This document shows positions 53,441 to 63,774 of a stretch of DNA of 64,000 nucleotides, piece by piece. The notes below the pieces were generated by a model. It ran no database searches. It was not told the origin of the DNA and worked only from the letters and a program-made list of their open reading frames with translations. A program made the position numbers and the translations under genes. The stretch covers positions 47,099,627-47,163,626 of the forward strand of contig NW_020312817.1 of assembly GCF_003265705.1 (NCBI RefSeq). Reading direction: 5' to 3'. The stretch is from Callorhinus ursinus. Lineage: Eukaryota; Chordata; Mammalia; Carnivora; Otariidae. Positions within the stretch are counted from its first letter, which is position 1; each line of letters opens with the position of its first letter.

Positions 53441-54349
53441 GTTTTTTAGAAGCTTAGAATGTACAGGCTTAAATGGGAGCATGAAGGAGATCAGTCTGGT
53501 CATACTCTTCAAGCATATCAATTTGCACAATTTTCAGAAAACACAACATCCACTTTTTTTTTTTTTTTTTACTTTAAATGGAAGGTATCATAGGAAAGAG
53601 TCATCTTGCCAACTTTTAGTAGCATAATAAAGCAATGATTTTAAGAGCTCGGCAATAACACATGGCTATGCAATGAAAATTCTGAAACATGCATTGACCT
53701 TTAAGACGATGCCTGTTGAATATTAAACACCTGAAATTGCTAATGCCTAAAGCACTTCATTCAGCATAATGTATATAAACTTTCAAACCATTTTCAGGCA
53801 CTCGTTTTAATAAATGAAGAGCAAGACAGAGAAGGAAGTTTACTATAAAATATTTGGTTTTACAATAAAGTGTTTTAGCTACTACCTGTATTGAAACATT
53901 GTCACTAAGATGGGTGAAGTTAGAAAGAAGTTATCAGATTAGTATTTGAAGGATTTGAGAATTTAAATTCAGTTCAAGAACACTTTTAAACAATTTCAAA
54001 GGCATTTACAATTCAACTTTTATTTAGTATACAGGATTTGCATTTATAACATAAAAAATAAAAGAAATTTGATAAGAGGTAATCAGCATTAAATCGTCTC
54101 AAATAATTGAGTTTTTTACACATATCTTTTCAACCTTAGTTTATATGGTTCAGTGGTCTCAGAGAACAATGTGCATTATAAATGTTCCTTTCTTTCATAT
54201 ATGTACATGACATGATGTTCCTGATATGAAGGATTAATCCATAATGAATGAATAAAAGGAAGGTTAATTTCGACTACATAATTCTTGGTATATTATAAAA
54301 GGAACTTAAAAGACAGTGTTTTAACAAAATTTAGCATACCATTAAGAAG
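53441..54349. other. Unassigned stretch
   Basis: No gene seen. A T run of about 18 at 53552-53570. Confidence 0.4.
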
Positions 54350-54595
54350 ATTTGGAGTCAGAAAGCCATGCTTTGCATCCTGGCTATACTGTGTACTGTG
54401 TGATCCAAAATAAGACGATCACTCTGAGCCTCAGTTTATGTATATGTGAAAAGGACAAAATAATACCATTTCTACAAGGTTACTTTAAAGAGTAAATGAG
54501 ATTATGTTGGGAAAACACTGAGTATAATACCCAATGACATGCTGTTTGCTCAGTGTTTGGCACTTAGTACATTAACACAATTATTAGTTATTGGG
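54350..54595 (+). mobile_element. MIR copy
   Basis: GGAGTCAGAAAGCCATGC, GTGTGATCCAAAATAAGACGATCACTCTGAGCCTCAGTTTATGTATATGTGAAAAGGACAAAATAATACC, AGAGTAAATGAGATTATG and CAGTGTTTGGCACTTAGTAC follow the MIR consensus along nearly its full length. Confidence 0.9.
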
Positions 54596-55464
54596 GCATT
54601 AGTCCACATAGTCTGGTAGCCGTTGTAATAAACCAGAGAGGCAAAAGCTGTCACCCCCTAGTTTTTCTAACTTCTATTCATACTAACTCTCAAGAATTTT
54701 TCAGGTACATCATTTGACTACTTTTCCCCCATTCACGCTCACTCATTTCATGGATAAAAGTAGCTCCATTAAAGTAGCCTCGATGATGGACCATTTGCCA
54801 TTCAACTCTACACTTCTTCCCTCTGGATTCAGGAACTTGGAACTCACTTCCTATGGACCTCATTTCACTCATTCAGCAAATTTTTGTTGAAGGTTTACCA
54901 CAAGATCAGCCCTGTGGCAGGAAGTCCTAAGGTTAGAGAGGTATGGACTTCTGGACACTAACCTGAGTGTGAGAAAGTCTGAGCCACAATCAGACTGTAC
55001 CAGGATCCCAGCGCTTACCGTGGGCACACTTATTCTTATTCATCACTTGTCTTTCTTTTCTATCAAAAGAAGCATATAGAAGCTTTTGTCTTCTTGGAAA
55101 TATGAATTACAACTGCCTTCTCTGCTAAAATTTGGTGACTTCAGTCAAATCCACTTTAAAATACATACCTACCAACCCGTGACAATTTTACTTTATTCTA
55201 AAGAAGAAGAAAATACATGAGGGTTTTGAGAAGGTGACTGAAACTTTCAGGCTTATCTTTTCCCTGGTAATGTTATGAAAGGGGCAGGGCAGATGGATAG
55301 CATTGCAGTCATCCAGGAAAACAGGGCCTGAAGAGTGACAGAGCCTAGCATATATATACCCTACCCTACTCAGGATCTAGAAGCTTCTGTGAATTGTTCC
55401 TCCCTTTTATCCTCCCACCCCTGCCAGACATAATGGCTTTTCAGCCAAAGGCTAGATTATATTA
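54596..55464. other. Unassigned stretch
   Basis: No gene seen. Composition is balanced; 54900-54935 (AAGATCAGCCCTGTGGCAGGAAGTCC) may be a decayed L2/MIR scrap. Confidence 0.35.
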
Positions 55465-55478
55465 AGACAGACTGTATT

Positions 55479-55680
55479 GGGCGCCTGGGTGGCTCAGATG
55501 GTTAAGCGACTGCCTTCAGCTCAGGTCATGATCCTGGAGTCCCGGGATTGAGTCCCACATCGGGCTCCCTGCTCAGCAGGGAGTCTGCTTCTCCCTCTGA
55601 CCCTCTTCCCTCTCGTGCTCTCTATCTCTCATTCTCTCTCTCTCAAATAAATAAATAAAATAAAATCTTAAAAAAAAAAA
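55479..55680 (+). mobile_element. Can-SINE, plus strand, perfect TSD
   Basis: Head GGGCGCCTGGGTGGCTCAG, core CAGGTCATGATCCTGGAGTCCCGGGATTGAG, body CTCTGACCCTCTTCCCTCTCG, tail AATAAATAAATAAAATAAAATCTT. TSD AGACAGACTGTATT (55465-55478 and 55681-55694), identical. Young-looking. Reference copy for the 'GACCCTCTTCCC' subfamily here. Confidence 0.97.
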
Positions 55681-55694
55681 AGACAGACTGTATT

Positions 55695-56196
55695 ACCCTA
55701 CCATCATTTCCACACAAAGTGGTCATGTCCCATCCCTTCGCTATTATCTCTTTGATAGTAATTCCCCCAAACTCATTCCACAGACCTAAGAAGGGGTGTG
55801 TGCATAGACATTTTACTCAGAACTCCTGCAGAAACCTCATCAAGGGTGATGGAGTAGTTTGCAGTGCTCCACATACTATTGCAAACACAGGTCCCCCTCT
55901 GCTACTAAATGAGTCCCCATGGGAGATTACAAATCAGGGTACAAGTGAACAAATGTTTATTGAGAATACCTCCCTTCCCCGTAAAGTGCTAGATACTAGG
56001 ATTGACTTGTTTCATTTAATCCTCACAATAATACCGATACCATATCGTGACTTCAAACCCCATTTTTTTTCATTACATCAAAACTGCCTCAGAGGAAATC
56101 TTGGGGTCCCGCTATTAATGATTTTGAGATCCATTTGCAAAGAAATAAACATCTGAATGATCAGGTTCAGTTATTAAAAATAAATATATACTTTAT
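55695..56196. other. Unassigned, with a MIR scrap
   Basis: A 145-codon plus frame (55719-56156) is the longest non-transposon frame in the window but runs through a MIR-like scrap at 55945-56050 (TGTTTATTGAGAATACC, TTTCATTTAATCCTCACAATAATACC) and has no known domain. I do not call it a gene. Confidence 0.4.
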
Positions 56197-56400
56197 GGGG
56201 CACCTGGGTGACTCAGTTGGTTGAGCACCAGACTCTTGGTTTCGGTTCAGGTCATGATCTCAGGGTCATGAGATCCAGCCCTGCGTCAGGCCCCCTGCTC
56301 AGTGCAGAGTCTGCTTGAAATTCTCACTCCCTCTGCCCCTTCTGCTCATGCTCTCTCTCTCTCTCTCTTTCTCTAAAATAAATAAATAAATAATCCTAAA
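56197..56400 (+). mobile_element. Can-SINE, plus strand
   Basis: Head GGGGCACCTGGGTGACTCAG, core AGGTCATGATCTCAGGGTCATGAGATCCAGCCCTGC, CT-run, tail AATAAATAAATAAATAATCC. Flanks share AAAAATA-AAATATATA, an AT-rich TSD. Older subfamily. Confidence 0.95.
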
Positions 56401-58049
56401 AATATAAATATATATATAACAAAACTATTTAAATTTTAAAATAAAGTTTAGATTTATCTACTATTTCTTGAAATAAAACGATAGGTGATCTCATGATGCC
56501 ACATCGAATCACAACCGAATAGTATTGTGAGACAAATTCTTAATTTTTGTATTAGATATACATTTTATTGCTTTAAATGTGGAATTCATTTCTGATTACT
56601 TCTGATGGAAATTTTACTGCCCTGATGTGAGTTTGCAGTGATGGCTAGAAAAGTATGTCTTTATTTTTATCTATTCCTCAGTCACTCCTCTGATGCATGG
56701 AAAATGAGCCTATTTCTGCTTAGCTCTCTTTTCCTACCTAGATGACTTAAAAACTGAGAAACTATGTCTAAAATAGTTTTTAAATGATTTCACCTGTTCT
56801 CATTTCTGGTGAGTTGTCCATAGCTTTCATTTTTTGAGGTGTTGCTAAGCAATGTCTTAACTTATATTTATTTTTTATGATTCTTTAGCTTCTACATGTT
56901 ACAAATAAGTTTTGAGTAGAGGCCACAGACACACAATATGCCATTTTTACCCTGTGTTTGAATCTCTCTGTGGCCTAAGAATAACCGAGTTTACTATGAT
57001 TCATTTTCAGTTCTATTAGCAAAAATCCTGCCTAACAATTCAAACATAGGGAAAAATATAATTACATGAGTGGATTGCCACCTGTCTCTTGCATTCCTCT
57101 TGTGTCTCCTGGGACAAAATAAAAGTGACTGCAATTATAGTTCAAATCTCAGAAGGATATTACTGTGATAGTTTTAGCCAGAGTTTTCTTATTTTTCATA
57201 AGGTTGTGTTAATGAAAAGGATGGCTCTGGCAATTTGTGCAGTATTACATTTTGTTAGTAGTTGTTAGTACTTAATATAGTCTATGTGACATAATGACAT
57301 AAAAGAATCTTTCTGGGATGTACACCATTCCAGAGTAAAACCTCATGGAACATCATTCTTTGTTATTAAATATTTTCTGATAATATTTTATGCTAGTTGT
57401 GCCTACTTATGTGCTCCTTAGCAATAATTTATTTCTTTAGTAATGGTATTATGTTTTTCAAATTTAATTACTTTATCATATAAACTCAAAATTAGAAGTT
57501 CTCAACATTCAGTGGTTTTAAAATTAAGCAGCATAAATGTTATCCATTTTCCTACAAACGAGTTTAAATATGTGAAATTAAACAGAATAAGTAATCTTAA
57601 AAATTTCATGAATTATCCACTTCAGAGTATATTGAGAATGTGTAGTATGTTTTTTATGATAGGTTTATATTTGTACTGTTAACCCTAGACAAACCAAAAA
57701 AGTCCAAATAGCTTTAAAAGAAACAATTGTATGACCTTATATCCTGTTTTTAAAAATAATGAACAAGTCCATCTATGTAGAGTCAAAGTCCTTTTCCATT
57801 TGCTCCGATTGGATTTTCATTATGATTTACATCTTCCTTTTAATTTAACTATAAAGACACAGAAAGCCCAGGATGCTATTAGAATGCAAGTTGATGTCCT
57901 TATCAAGTAGATGAAGATGATTAATAAGCACAAAATGAACACATGAATGTACACATTAAATATATGCTTCAAATCCTTCTATAAGAAATAGTAATCAACC
58001 ATAAATGATGATATGCATGCACGTTGTATGTATCTGATTTACATACAAC
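56401..58049. other. Unassigned stretch
   Basis: No gene seen over about 1.6 kb. A 79-codon plus frame at 57443 is AT-driven. The sequence has no repeat names I can defend. Confidence 0.4.
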
Positions 58050-58260
58050 AGCAGTAGCTACCAATAACTGAGAGCTTTATTTGTGCTAGATGCTATATTA
58101 AATGGTATGCATTGTTTATAATTTATTCTTCACTACAACCCCGTGTGCTATTTATTATAAATTCTATATTACAAATGAAGAATTGAGCCACATGTTTAGT
58201 AAATTAGCCCCAAATTACCCATCTAATCTTTGATAGACCTCAGCCACAATTCTAAGATGT
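58050..58260 (+). mobile_element. MIR copy
   Basis: GAGCTTTATTTGTGCTAGATGCTATATTAAATGGTATGC, TTCTTCACTACAACCCCGTGTGC, ATTACAAATGAAGAATTGAGCCACATG match the MIR 5' half and core. Confidence 0.75.
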
Positions 58261-58955
58261 AAAGCTATGTTGTCTTAACACTTATTATTTTATCCCCTGC
58301 CTTTTATATAAGGATACTTCAGAAATCTGGCCCAAGTTCAAAATATTTCTATTTCCATCTAATAGTAGCACCAAAAATTAGTACAGGTGTTCTAGTTATA
58401 ACAGCTCTGAATAAGGAAAAAGGCTTGTGAATAATCATTTCTACAAATAAGATATAAAGCAACCCCATGTTTTCTAGAAGACATCACTTTCATGTAGTCT
58501 AATAGACTACATGTACTTCAAAAAAAACTTTAAAAAATCAACAGTATCTGACATTATATCCTCACATTTGGTGACAGTGTGTTGTTATGTTTCCATATAT
58601 CTGTCAACATGTTTTCTTTGAAAGATTAGAAGTGTTTCTTTTCAATAAGTTATCATGAATAAACTTTTCTAGATTTCTTGCCCACCTTTTAGAGTCTCAA
58701 TATATCTTACAATGGATGGTGGGAGCATTTTACTGTCAGGCTTTTATTTTTTGTGCTCATGATTTTAGAAATAGCTGACTGAAAGTAGCAAATATTCTGC
58801 TACCACATGAAAATGAAACAATGTTCCGGGTCTTCCAGTCATAAGACTGAATTTTGAAGTTTATCATTTAGTTTAGGAATCTTCTGTGAATTGTTATGAA
58901 ATTGAAATTATCTTTCATCACTTATTATGTGGTAATGAAGAAAACTGTGATCTGG
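58261..58955. other. Unassigned, with a perfect palindrome
   Basis: No gene seen. A 23-bp inverted repeat at 58491-58513 is listed separately. Confidence 0.4.
58491..58513. repeat. Perfect 11-bp-arm inverted repeat
   Basis: Arms CATGTAGTCTA and TAGACTACATG with one base between. Could extrude as a cruciform or bind a dimeric factor; could also be chance in AT-rich DNA. Confidence 0.95.
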
Positions 58956-58960
58956 GTGTG

Positions 58961-59003
<43 letters not shown>
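58956..59003. repeat. (TG)15 with flanking TATATA
   Basis: Fifteen perfect TG units (58967-58996) between TATATA segments; alternating purine-pyrimidine, thus Z-DNA-prone and probably length-variable. Confidence 0.97.
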
Positions 59004-59004
<1 letters not shown>

Positions 59005-59225
59005 ATGACATATATGTATGTATATAATGACAAGTAGGAAGAACCATTGTGCATTTCTCTTCTCAACAAAGCTGGTTTGCATTGTTGCAAACAATCATGT
59101 GGAGTGTCATATTAAAAACTTAATTGTTATCCCTATATTTGTTTTCTTAAGTTGCACTTTAGCTACATAGGAAATCTCCCTATATTTGATTAAAAGAACA
59201 TTTTTATACATTGTATGACATTTTT

Positions 59226-59411
59226 TTTAAAGATTTTATTTATTTGAGAGAGAGAGAATGAGAGATAGAAAGCACGAGAGGGAAGAGGGTCAGAGGGAGA
59301 AGCAGACTCCCTGCTGAGCAGGAAGCCCGATGTGGGACTCGATCCCGGGACTCCAGGATCATGACCTGAGCTGAAGGCAGTCGTTTAATCAACTGAGCCA
59401 CCCAGGCGCCC
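59226..59411 (-). mobile_element. Can-SINE, minus strand
   Basis: Complete, of the GACCCTCTTCCCTCTCG subfamily. TSD TGTATGACATTTTT (59212-59225 and 59412-59425). CpGs GGCGCCC, CCCGATG and CTCGATCCCGGG kept. Confidence 0.96.
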
Positions 59412-59448
59412 TGTATGACATTTTTGTAAAATGTTTTATATAAACACT

Positions 59449-59632
59449 TTTTTAAAGATTTTATTTATTTATTTTAGAAATAGAATGCACAAGGGGAGGA
59501 GAAGAGGGAGAAGGAGAAGCAGACTTCACACTGAGCACAGAGACCTATGAGGGGCTTGATCCCAGGACCCTGAGATCATGACCTGAGCTGAAACTAAGAG
59601 TCGGATGCTTAACTAAGCCACCTAGGCGTCCC
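59449..59632 (-). mobile_element. Can-SINE, minus strand, old
   Basis: Diverged, with AACTAAGAGTCGGATGC near the head and a partial loss in the A-box part (CTTAACTAAGCCACC). Weak TSD. Lies 37 bases from the younger copy, head to tail. Confidence 0.92.
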
Positions 59633-60330
59633 TATCTCAACATTTTTATATGTCATCTTCTGAACATTTTAGAAATCATGTTAGGTGCTGCTCATAGACC
59701 TTAACCGATAATAAATGTTTAGCACTATTAGGTTAGAGTTACAATTAATAGAAAGGCTAGATAATAATTGAAAGTGCCAAGAAAATTCCATTTTTATTGG
59801 AAAAAATGAATACAAAAATGGCATTGTTTTTATTCAAATTATTTTTCTTCCATAATGATAGTAAAAGGACGCTTTGATGAATGAAAAATTAGTCAGTTGT
59901 AAACTTCATGAGATTAAACTGTGGAGAGAATTGGCCAGTGCATTCTTAGTTCATGATTTTGATTTATTAACTATCACAGGGATTTTCAATTGTGGCTTTG
60001 CATAAAAATTATCTCCAGAATTTCCAGAAAATATCCATCCTTGGATATTTTGGAGCGAGATCTGGGAAATGATTTAAACATTTTCTTAGTGGTTCTCATA
60101 TAAAATAATTTTTAGAATCACTTGCCCATCTTAACTAGATTGTCTTCATTTGATAATATATCCATGTAGAACTCTAGGTGATGTTACTCCCAATGACCAA
60201 TTAATGCACTTGTCTCTTGATCTTGGATTATTTATTGAAAGGCAAAATGTGCTCTCTTCTTTTGGTATGGATCACATGCTTATCCATCATACTTAATTCC
60301 ATAGGGTTCTGTGTATACTTAGAAAAAAAA
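59633..60330. other. Unassigned; possible hAT (MER5-like) scrap at 59985-60130
   Basis: 59985-60130 has GGGATTTTCAATTGTGGC, TAAAAATTATCTCCAGAATTTCC and AGTGGTTCTCATATAAAATAATTTTTAGAATCACTTG, which recall MER5-type DNA elements. The rest is unassigned, no gene. Confidence 0.4.
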
Positions 60331-60572
60331 AAAGAGAGGGGGGCAGGGAGGCAAACTGTAAAAGACTCTTAACTATATAGAACAAACCGAGGGTTGCTGG
60401 AGGGGAGGTGAGCAGGGGATGGGTTAAATAGGTGATGGGTATTAAGGAGGGCACTTGTGTTGAGCATTGGGTGTTATATGTAAGTGGTGAATCACTAAAT
60501 TCTACTCCTGAAACCAATATTACACTCTATGTTAACTAACTAGAATTTAAATAAAAACTTGAGACAAAAAAA
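60331..60572 (+). mobile_element. Carnivore L1 3' UTR/end, plus strand
   Basis: AACTGTAAAAGACTCTTAAC, AACAAACCGAGGGTTGCTGGAGGGGAGG, GATGGGTTAAATAGGTGATGGGTATTAAGGAGGGCACTTGTG, GAGCATTGGGTGTTATATG, CCTGAAACCAATATTACACTCTATGTTAAC and AAATAAAAACTTGAG: a 5'-truncated L1 related to, but distinct from, the 3' UTR of the copy at 27176. Confidence 0.9.
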
Positions 60573-61469
60573 TTAAATCATATCACCTTCTTTGGGGAAT
60601 GATAAAAGATTTTTTTAAAATAGAAAAAAAAGAAGCTTATTTTCTTTTTAAGTATGTAAGCTTTTGACCACGTGAACTTGTGTCATTCTTAAGGTAGCAC
60701 TATAATCACAAGGTATTGCTAGTTTGGATAATTGGGAGAACATAAAATTAATCAACTAAGAGCAGGGGTAACACTCAAGTGGAAAACTTCCCTCATTATA
60801 TTATTATTAATTTATTTTAGAGTTCTGTTCTCTTTACTCTGTCATGAAGGCAAAAAAAAATTAAGAATCCTTGGTATGACTGTCTTCAGGGACAGCATTT
60901 TGGGGCTTCTGAAAAGACGATAGCTAAGCTTGATAGGAGAAGAACCCATAGATATAGATCAAAGAACAAGCCAGGCTTACCTAATCTCTGGGTCCAAGGT
61001 ATAAAAAGAAGAAAAGAAAACACTGGCTAGTCCATGTATGAGGAAGGTCCCTAAGATCAACCTTCTAAAGTCTGTCCATGATTTTCTCTTTCCCCTCTCA
61101 CTTTATGATACCCCTAAGTGGAAGGCACTAACCTTACCAGATGTGAAACAAAATGTGGTAACTATAGAATAACTAGCATGATTTCTGCAAATCAAGTAAC
61201 CAGTCTCATTACATTTTAGCAAACTTTTTATAGACTTACGTAGGTCAAACTGTTTGTTCTTTTTATTGACTATGATGTAAGACTCATACAAAAAATAATT
61301 TTTTTAAGAATAAAAAGTAGGAAAGGATTTCTGCAGCCCCTTTATGACATCTGAAATATTTGAGGAAAATCTCCATATAGACCAAAGGAAATATGTAACA
61401 CAACTAACCAACCAACTCCCTCCCGCCCCCCCCCAAAATTTACTAATGCCAGAATGCCAGAATACTAGA
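60573..61469. other. Unassigned stretch
   Basis: No gene seen. Poly-C at 61417-61433. Short random frames only. Confidence 0.4.
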
Positions 61470-61575
61470 GGAATTTCCATTCCCTAGTAGAGCTGTGATA
61501 ACGTGTGGAGGGTGGAGAACCCTCTCGTCTGTGCTGATTCCAGGGGTCACTTTTTTTACATTTTTTTTAAAGATT

Positions 61576-61614
<39 letters not shown>

Positions 61615-61985
61615 TTTGATAGAGACAGATAGTGACAGAGAGCAAGGGAGAGCATAAGCAAGAGGAGAGGCAAAGGGAGAGGGAGAAGCAGGTTCCCCGC
61701 AGAGCAGGGAGCCCAACATGAGGCTCAGTCCCAGGACCCTGGGATCAGCACCTGAGCCGAAGGCAGACGCTTAAGCAGCCAAGCCACCCAGGCGCCCCTC
61801 CAGGGGTCACTTTATCAGAGGCCTGGAACAGATTCTCTAACTCTCAGGAGGAACTAGCCCTGCCGAAAAACACCTTGATCTTGGACTTCTAGCCTCCGGA
61901 ACTGTGAGAATATAAATTTCTGTGGTTTAAACCCAGTAAGTGCTACTCTCTATGGTAGCCCTAGCAAATGAATACAATCATGGTA
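61470..61985 (+). mobile_element. MaLR (MLT1-like) LTR, split by a SINE
   Basis: The right part is diagnostic: CCTTGATCTTGGACTTCTAGCCTCCGGAACTGTGAGAATATAAATTTCTGTGGTTTAAACCCAGTAAGTGC..GTAGCCCTAGCAAATGAATAC is the typical end of MLT1/MST LTRs with its polyadenylation region. Left boundary (before the SINE at 61554) is uncertain. An old endogenous LTR, no internal genes. Confidence 0.8.
61554..61798 (-). mobile_element. Can-SINE, minus strand, with long (TTTA)n
   Basis: TSD TCCAGGGGTCACTTT (61539-61553 and 61799-61813), identical. The tail has a (TTTA)n of about 10-11 units (61574-61618), much longer than in the other copies. Body of the CCCTCTCCCTTTGCC type. Confidence 0.97.
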
Positions 61986-62410
61986 AAGTCGTATAATTGG
62001 TTATATTAATTTCTGAGTATGATTCCTGGAGGAGGAATTTGCCTGAACCTGCTAACGTGGGCCTAACAGTGCTTATCCACATAAGAATTCCCATCTCACT
62101 CCTTAAATGATGTAGGCTTTAAATTTTAAGAAAAAATAGGTATCTTAGAAAAATCACAAGTAGCAAAAACTTTTCTGATTAAAAAAGGGATCTTAATATA
62201 GGGAAAAACAATTGCTGAGAAATAAACTGCTTCTGTGTCTAATGTAATATAAGAGGATACTGTGGGTATGTGCTTAAAGTAATATGTAAAAGATAAAAAA
62301 AGAAATCACATTTGCTTCAATTAAACACTTATAAGGAAAGACCATATCTTCAATTCTAGAAATAGTTTATTAAATCTATAATGAGTGACAATAATATAAG
62401 CAGTATGTCT
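61986..62410. other. No gene or named repeat seen
   Basis: AT-rich, single-copy-like sequence to the right of the MaLR LTR. Confidence 0.4.
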
Positions 62411-62425
62411 AGAGATGCTAGTATT

Positions 62426-62645
62426 CTTAAGGGGTGCATGGGTGGCTCAGTTGGTTGAGAATGGGACGCTTTTGATTTCAGCTCGGGTCATGATCTCAGG
62501 GTCATGGGATCGAGCCCCGCCTTAGGCTCCATACTCAGCGGGGACTCTGCTTGAGATTCTCTCTCTCCTTCTCCCTCTGCACCTCCCACATGTGGTCACT
62601 CTCTCTCTCTCTCAAATAAATAAATCTTTAAAACAGAAAAAAAAA
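62426..62645 (+). mobile_element. Can-SINE, plus strand
   Basis: Head GGGGTGCATGGGTGGCTCAG, an insertion GAATGGGACGCTTTTGATT, core GGGTCATGATCTCAGGGTCATGGGATCGAGCCCCGCC, CT run, AATAAATAAATC tail. TSD AGAGATGCTAGTATT (62411-62425) and AGAAATGCTAATATT (62646-62660). Confidence 0.95.
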
Positions 62646-62660
62646 AGAAATGCTAATATT

Positions 62661-63774
62661 ATTACAAATATGTAAACTTGACTGTACCTTAGAACTAAGA
62701 TGGTTTCAATCCCCTGGAGTCATTTTATGTCTATCAATTTTTCATGAAGATTAAGTAAATGTATTTCATATTACAACATTTAAAAGTTAGTTAAGTGGAA
62801 TACATGGATTAAATATAGAAAATAATTATATATAGCAGATGTTTGTTTTGATTTTTCCAGTTTTAAAATATAGATGGTGGTAGAATATAAATCCTGCGTG
62901 CATTACCCATTGCAACTGAGCTCCATTCTTTTCCAGTGTCATTTCCAGTTCCCTGTTGCCATAGTTGCTGCTCAGAAAATGCATTTTTCTAAAAGATTTA
63001 TAAATAATGATTGCAATGTTTTTAGCTCTTTGTAGTGAAATACAATATCCAATGCCTCTGAGAAGAATATAAATCCAAGCACTAGGGAGCCATTTAGGTC
63101 ACACTGGAGTCTTGTTACAAGTAGGGCAAGAAAAGTATCTCACTGGTATACATTAATGTGCACTCTCCTGCCCACTCAAAAGATAAATTCCATGTAGTTA
63201 GATTTTGAAGACACGTATAAGACTGTCTTTAAGCTTTATATCTGCTTTTGTTACTCCAACATCTTGTCAAACAGAAAAAGGTTGTGTTTATTAACCCTTC
63301 TCTTTACTAATCTTAGTTACTGTCATCCTTCCACATGCGAAGTTAAAACGTTTAGTTTATAAGTGAACATGTTTGGCCAAACGCATGCATTCTTAATATC
63401 TCTGAAAATTAGTTATATTCTCATCTTTATTGTAACAGGGAACCAAGGATATTCTATACTCAATATATTTTAATTATGGCTCTTGATCTAAATTGAAAGT
63501 AAATATTTAAGAGCCATTTCCCACCTTATTTTTTCTCCAAAAATCAGCCACTGTTTACTAATTGAATAATTAAGTTATTCCACATGTAGCACATGACATC
63601 TGAAGTAGAAAAAAAAAAACCCAAAAAACAGAAAACAAAGAATGGTGATATTTCTGGCATCCAGAAATATTAGTAAAAATTTAATATTTTTGATGCACAC
63701 ACATATGTACAAATACAGACATATGTACACATGTCTGATATACCGGTATGTGGCATAAGCACATATTACGTGGC
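62661..63774. other. Unassigned; includes a perfect inverted repeat
   Basis: No gene seen. 62890-63160 has balanced composition (GTTGCCATAGTTGCTGCTCAG) and no repeat signature. Inverted repeat at 63648-63670. TG/CA/TA alternating tract at 63695-63745. Confidence 0.4.
63648..63670. repeat. Perfect 10-bp-arm inverted repeat
   Basis: Arms ATATTTCTGG and CCAGAAATAT with a CAT spacer. Arms contain TTCTGG/CCAGAA, in the manner of a palindromic factor site (TTCNNNGAA-like spacing is not met). Confidence 0.95.

Noticed and set aside
55719..56156. 145-codon plus-strand frame as a gene
   Set aside because: Runs through a MIR-like scrap, no recognisable domain, no splice or promoter context, and flanked by SINEs.
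867..62645. tRNA genes at the SINE heads
   Set aside because: The tRNA-like A and B box parts belong to Can-SINEs; no cloverleaf with proper acceptor stem was seen.
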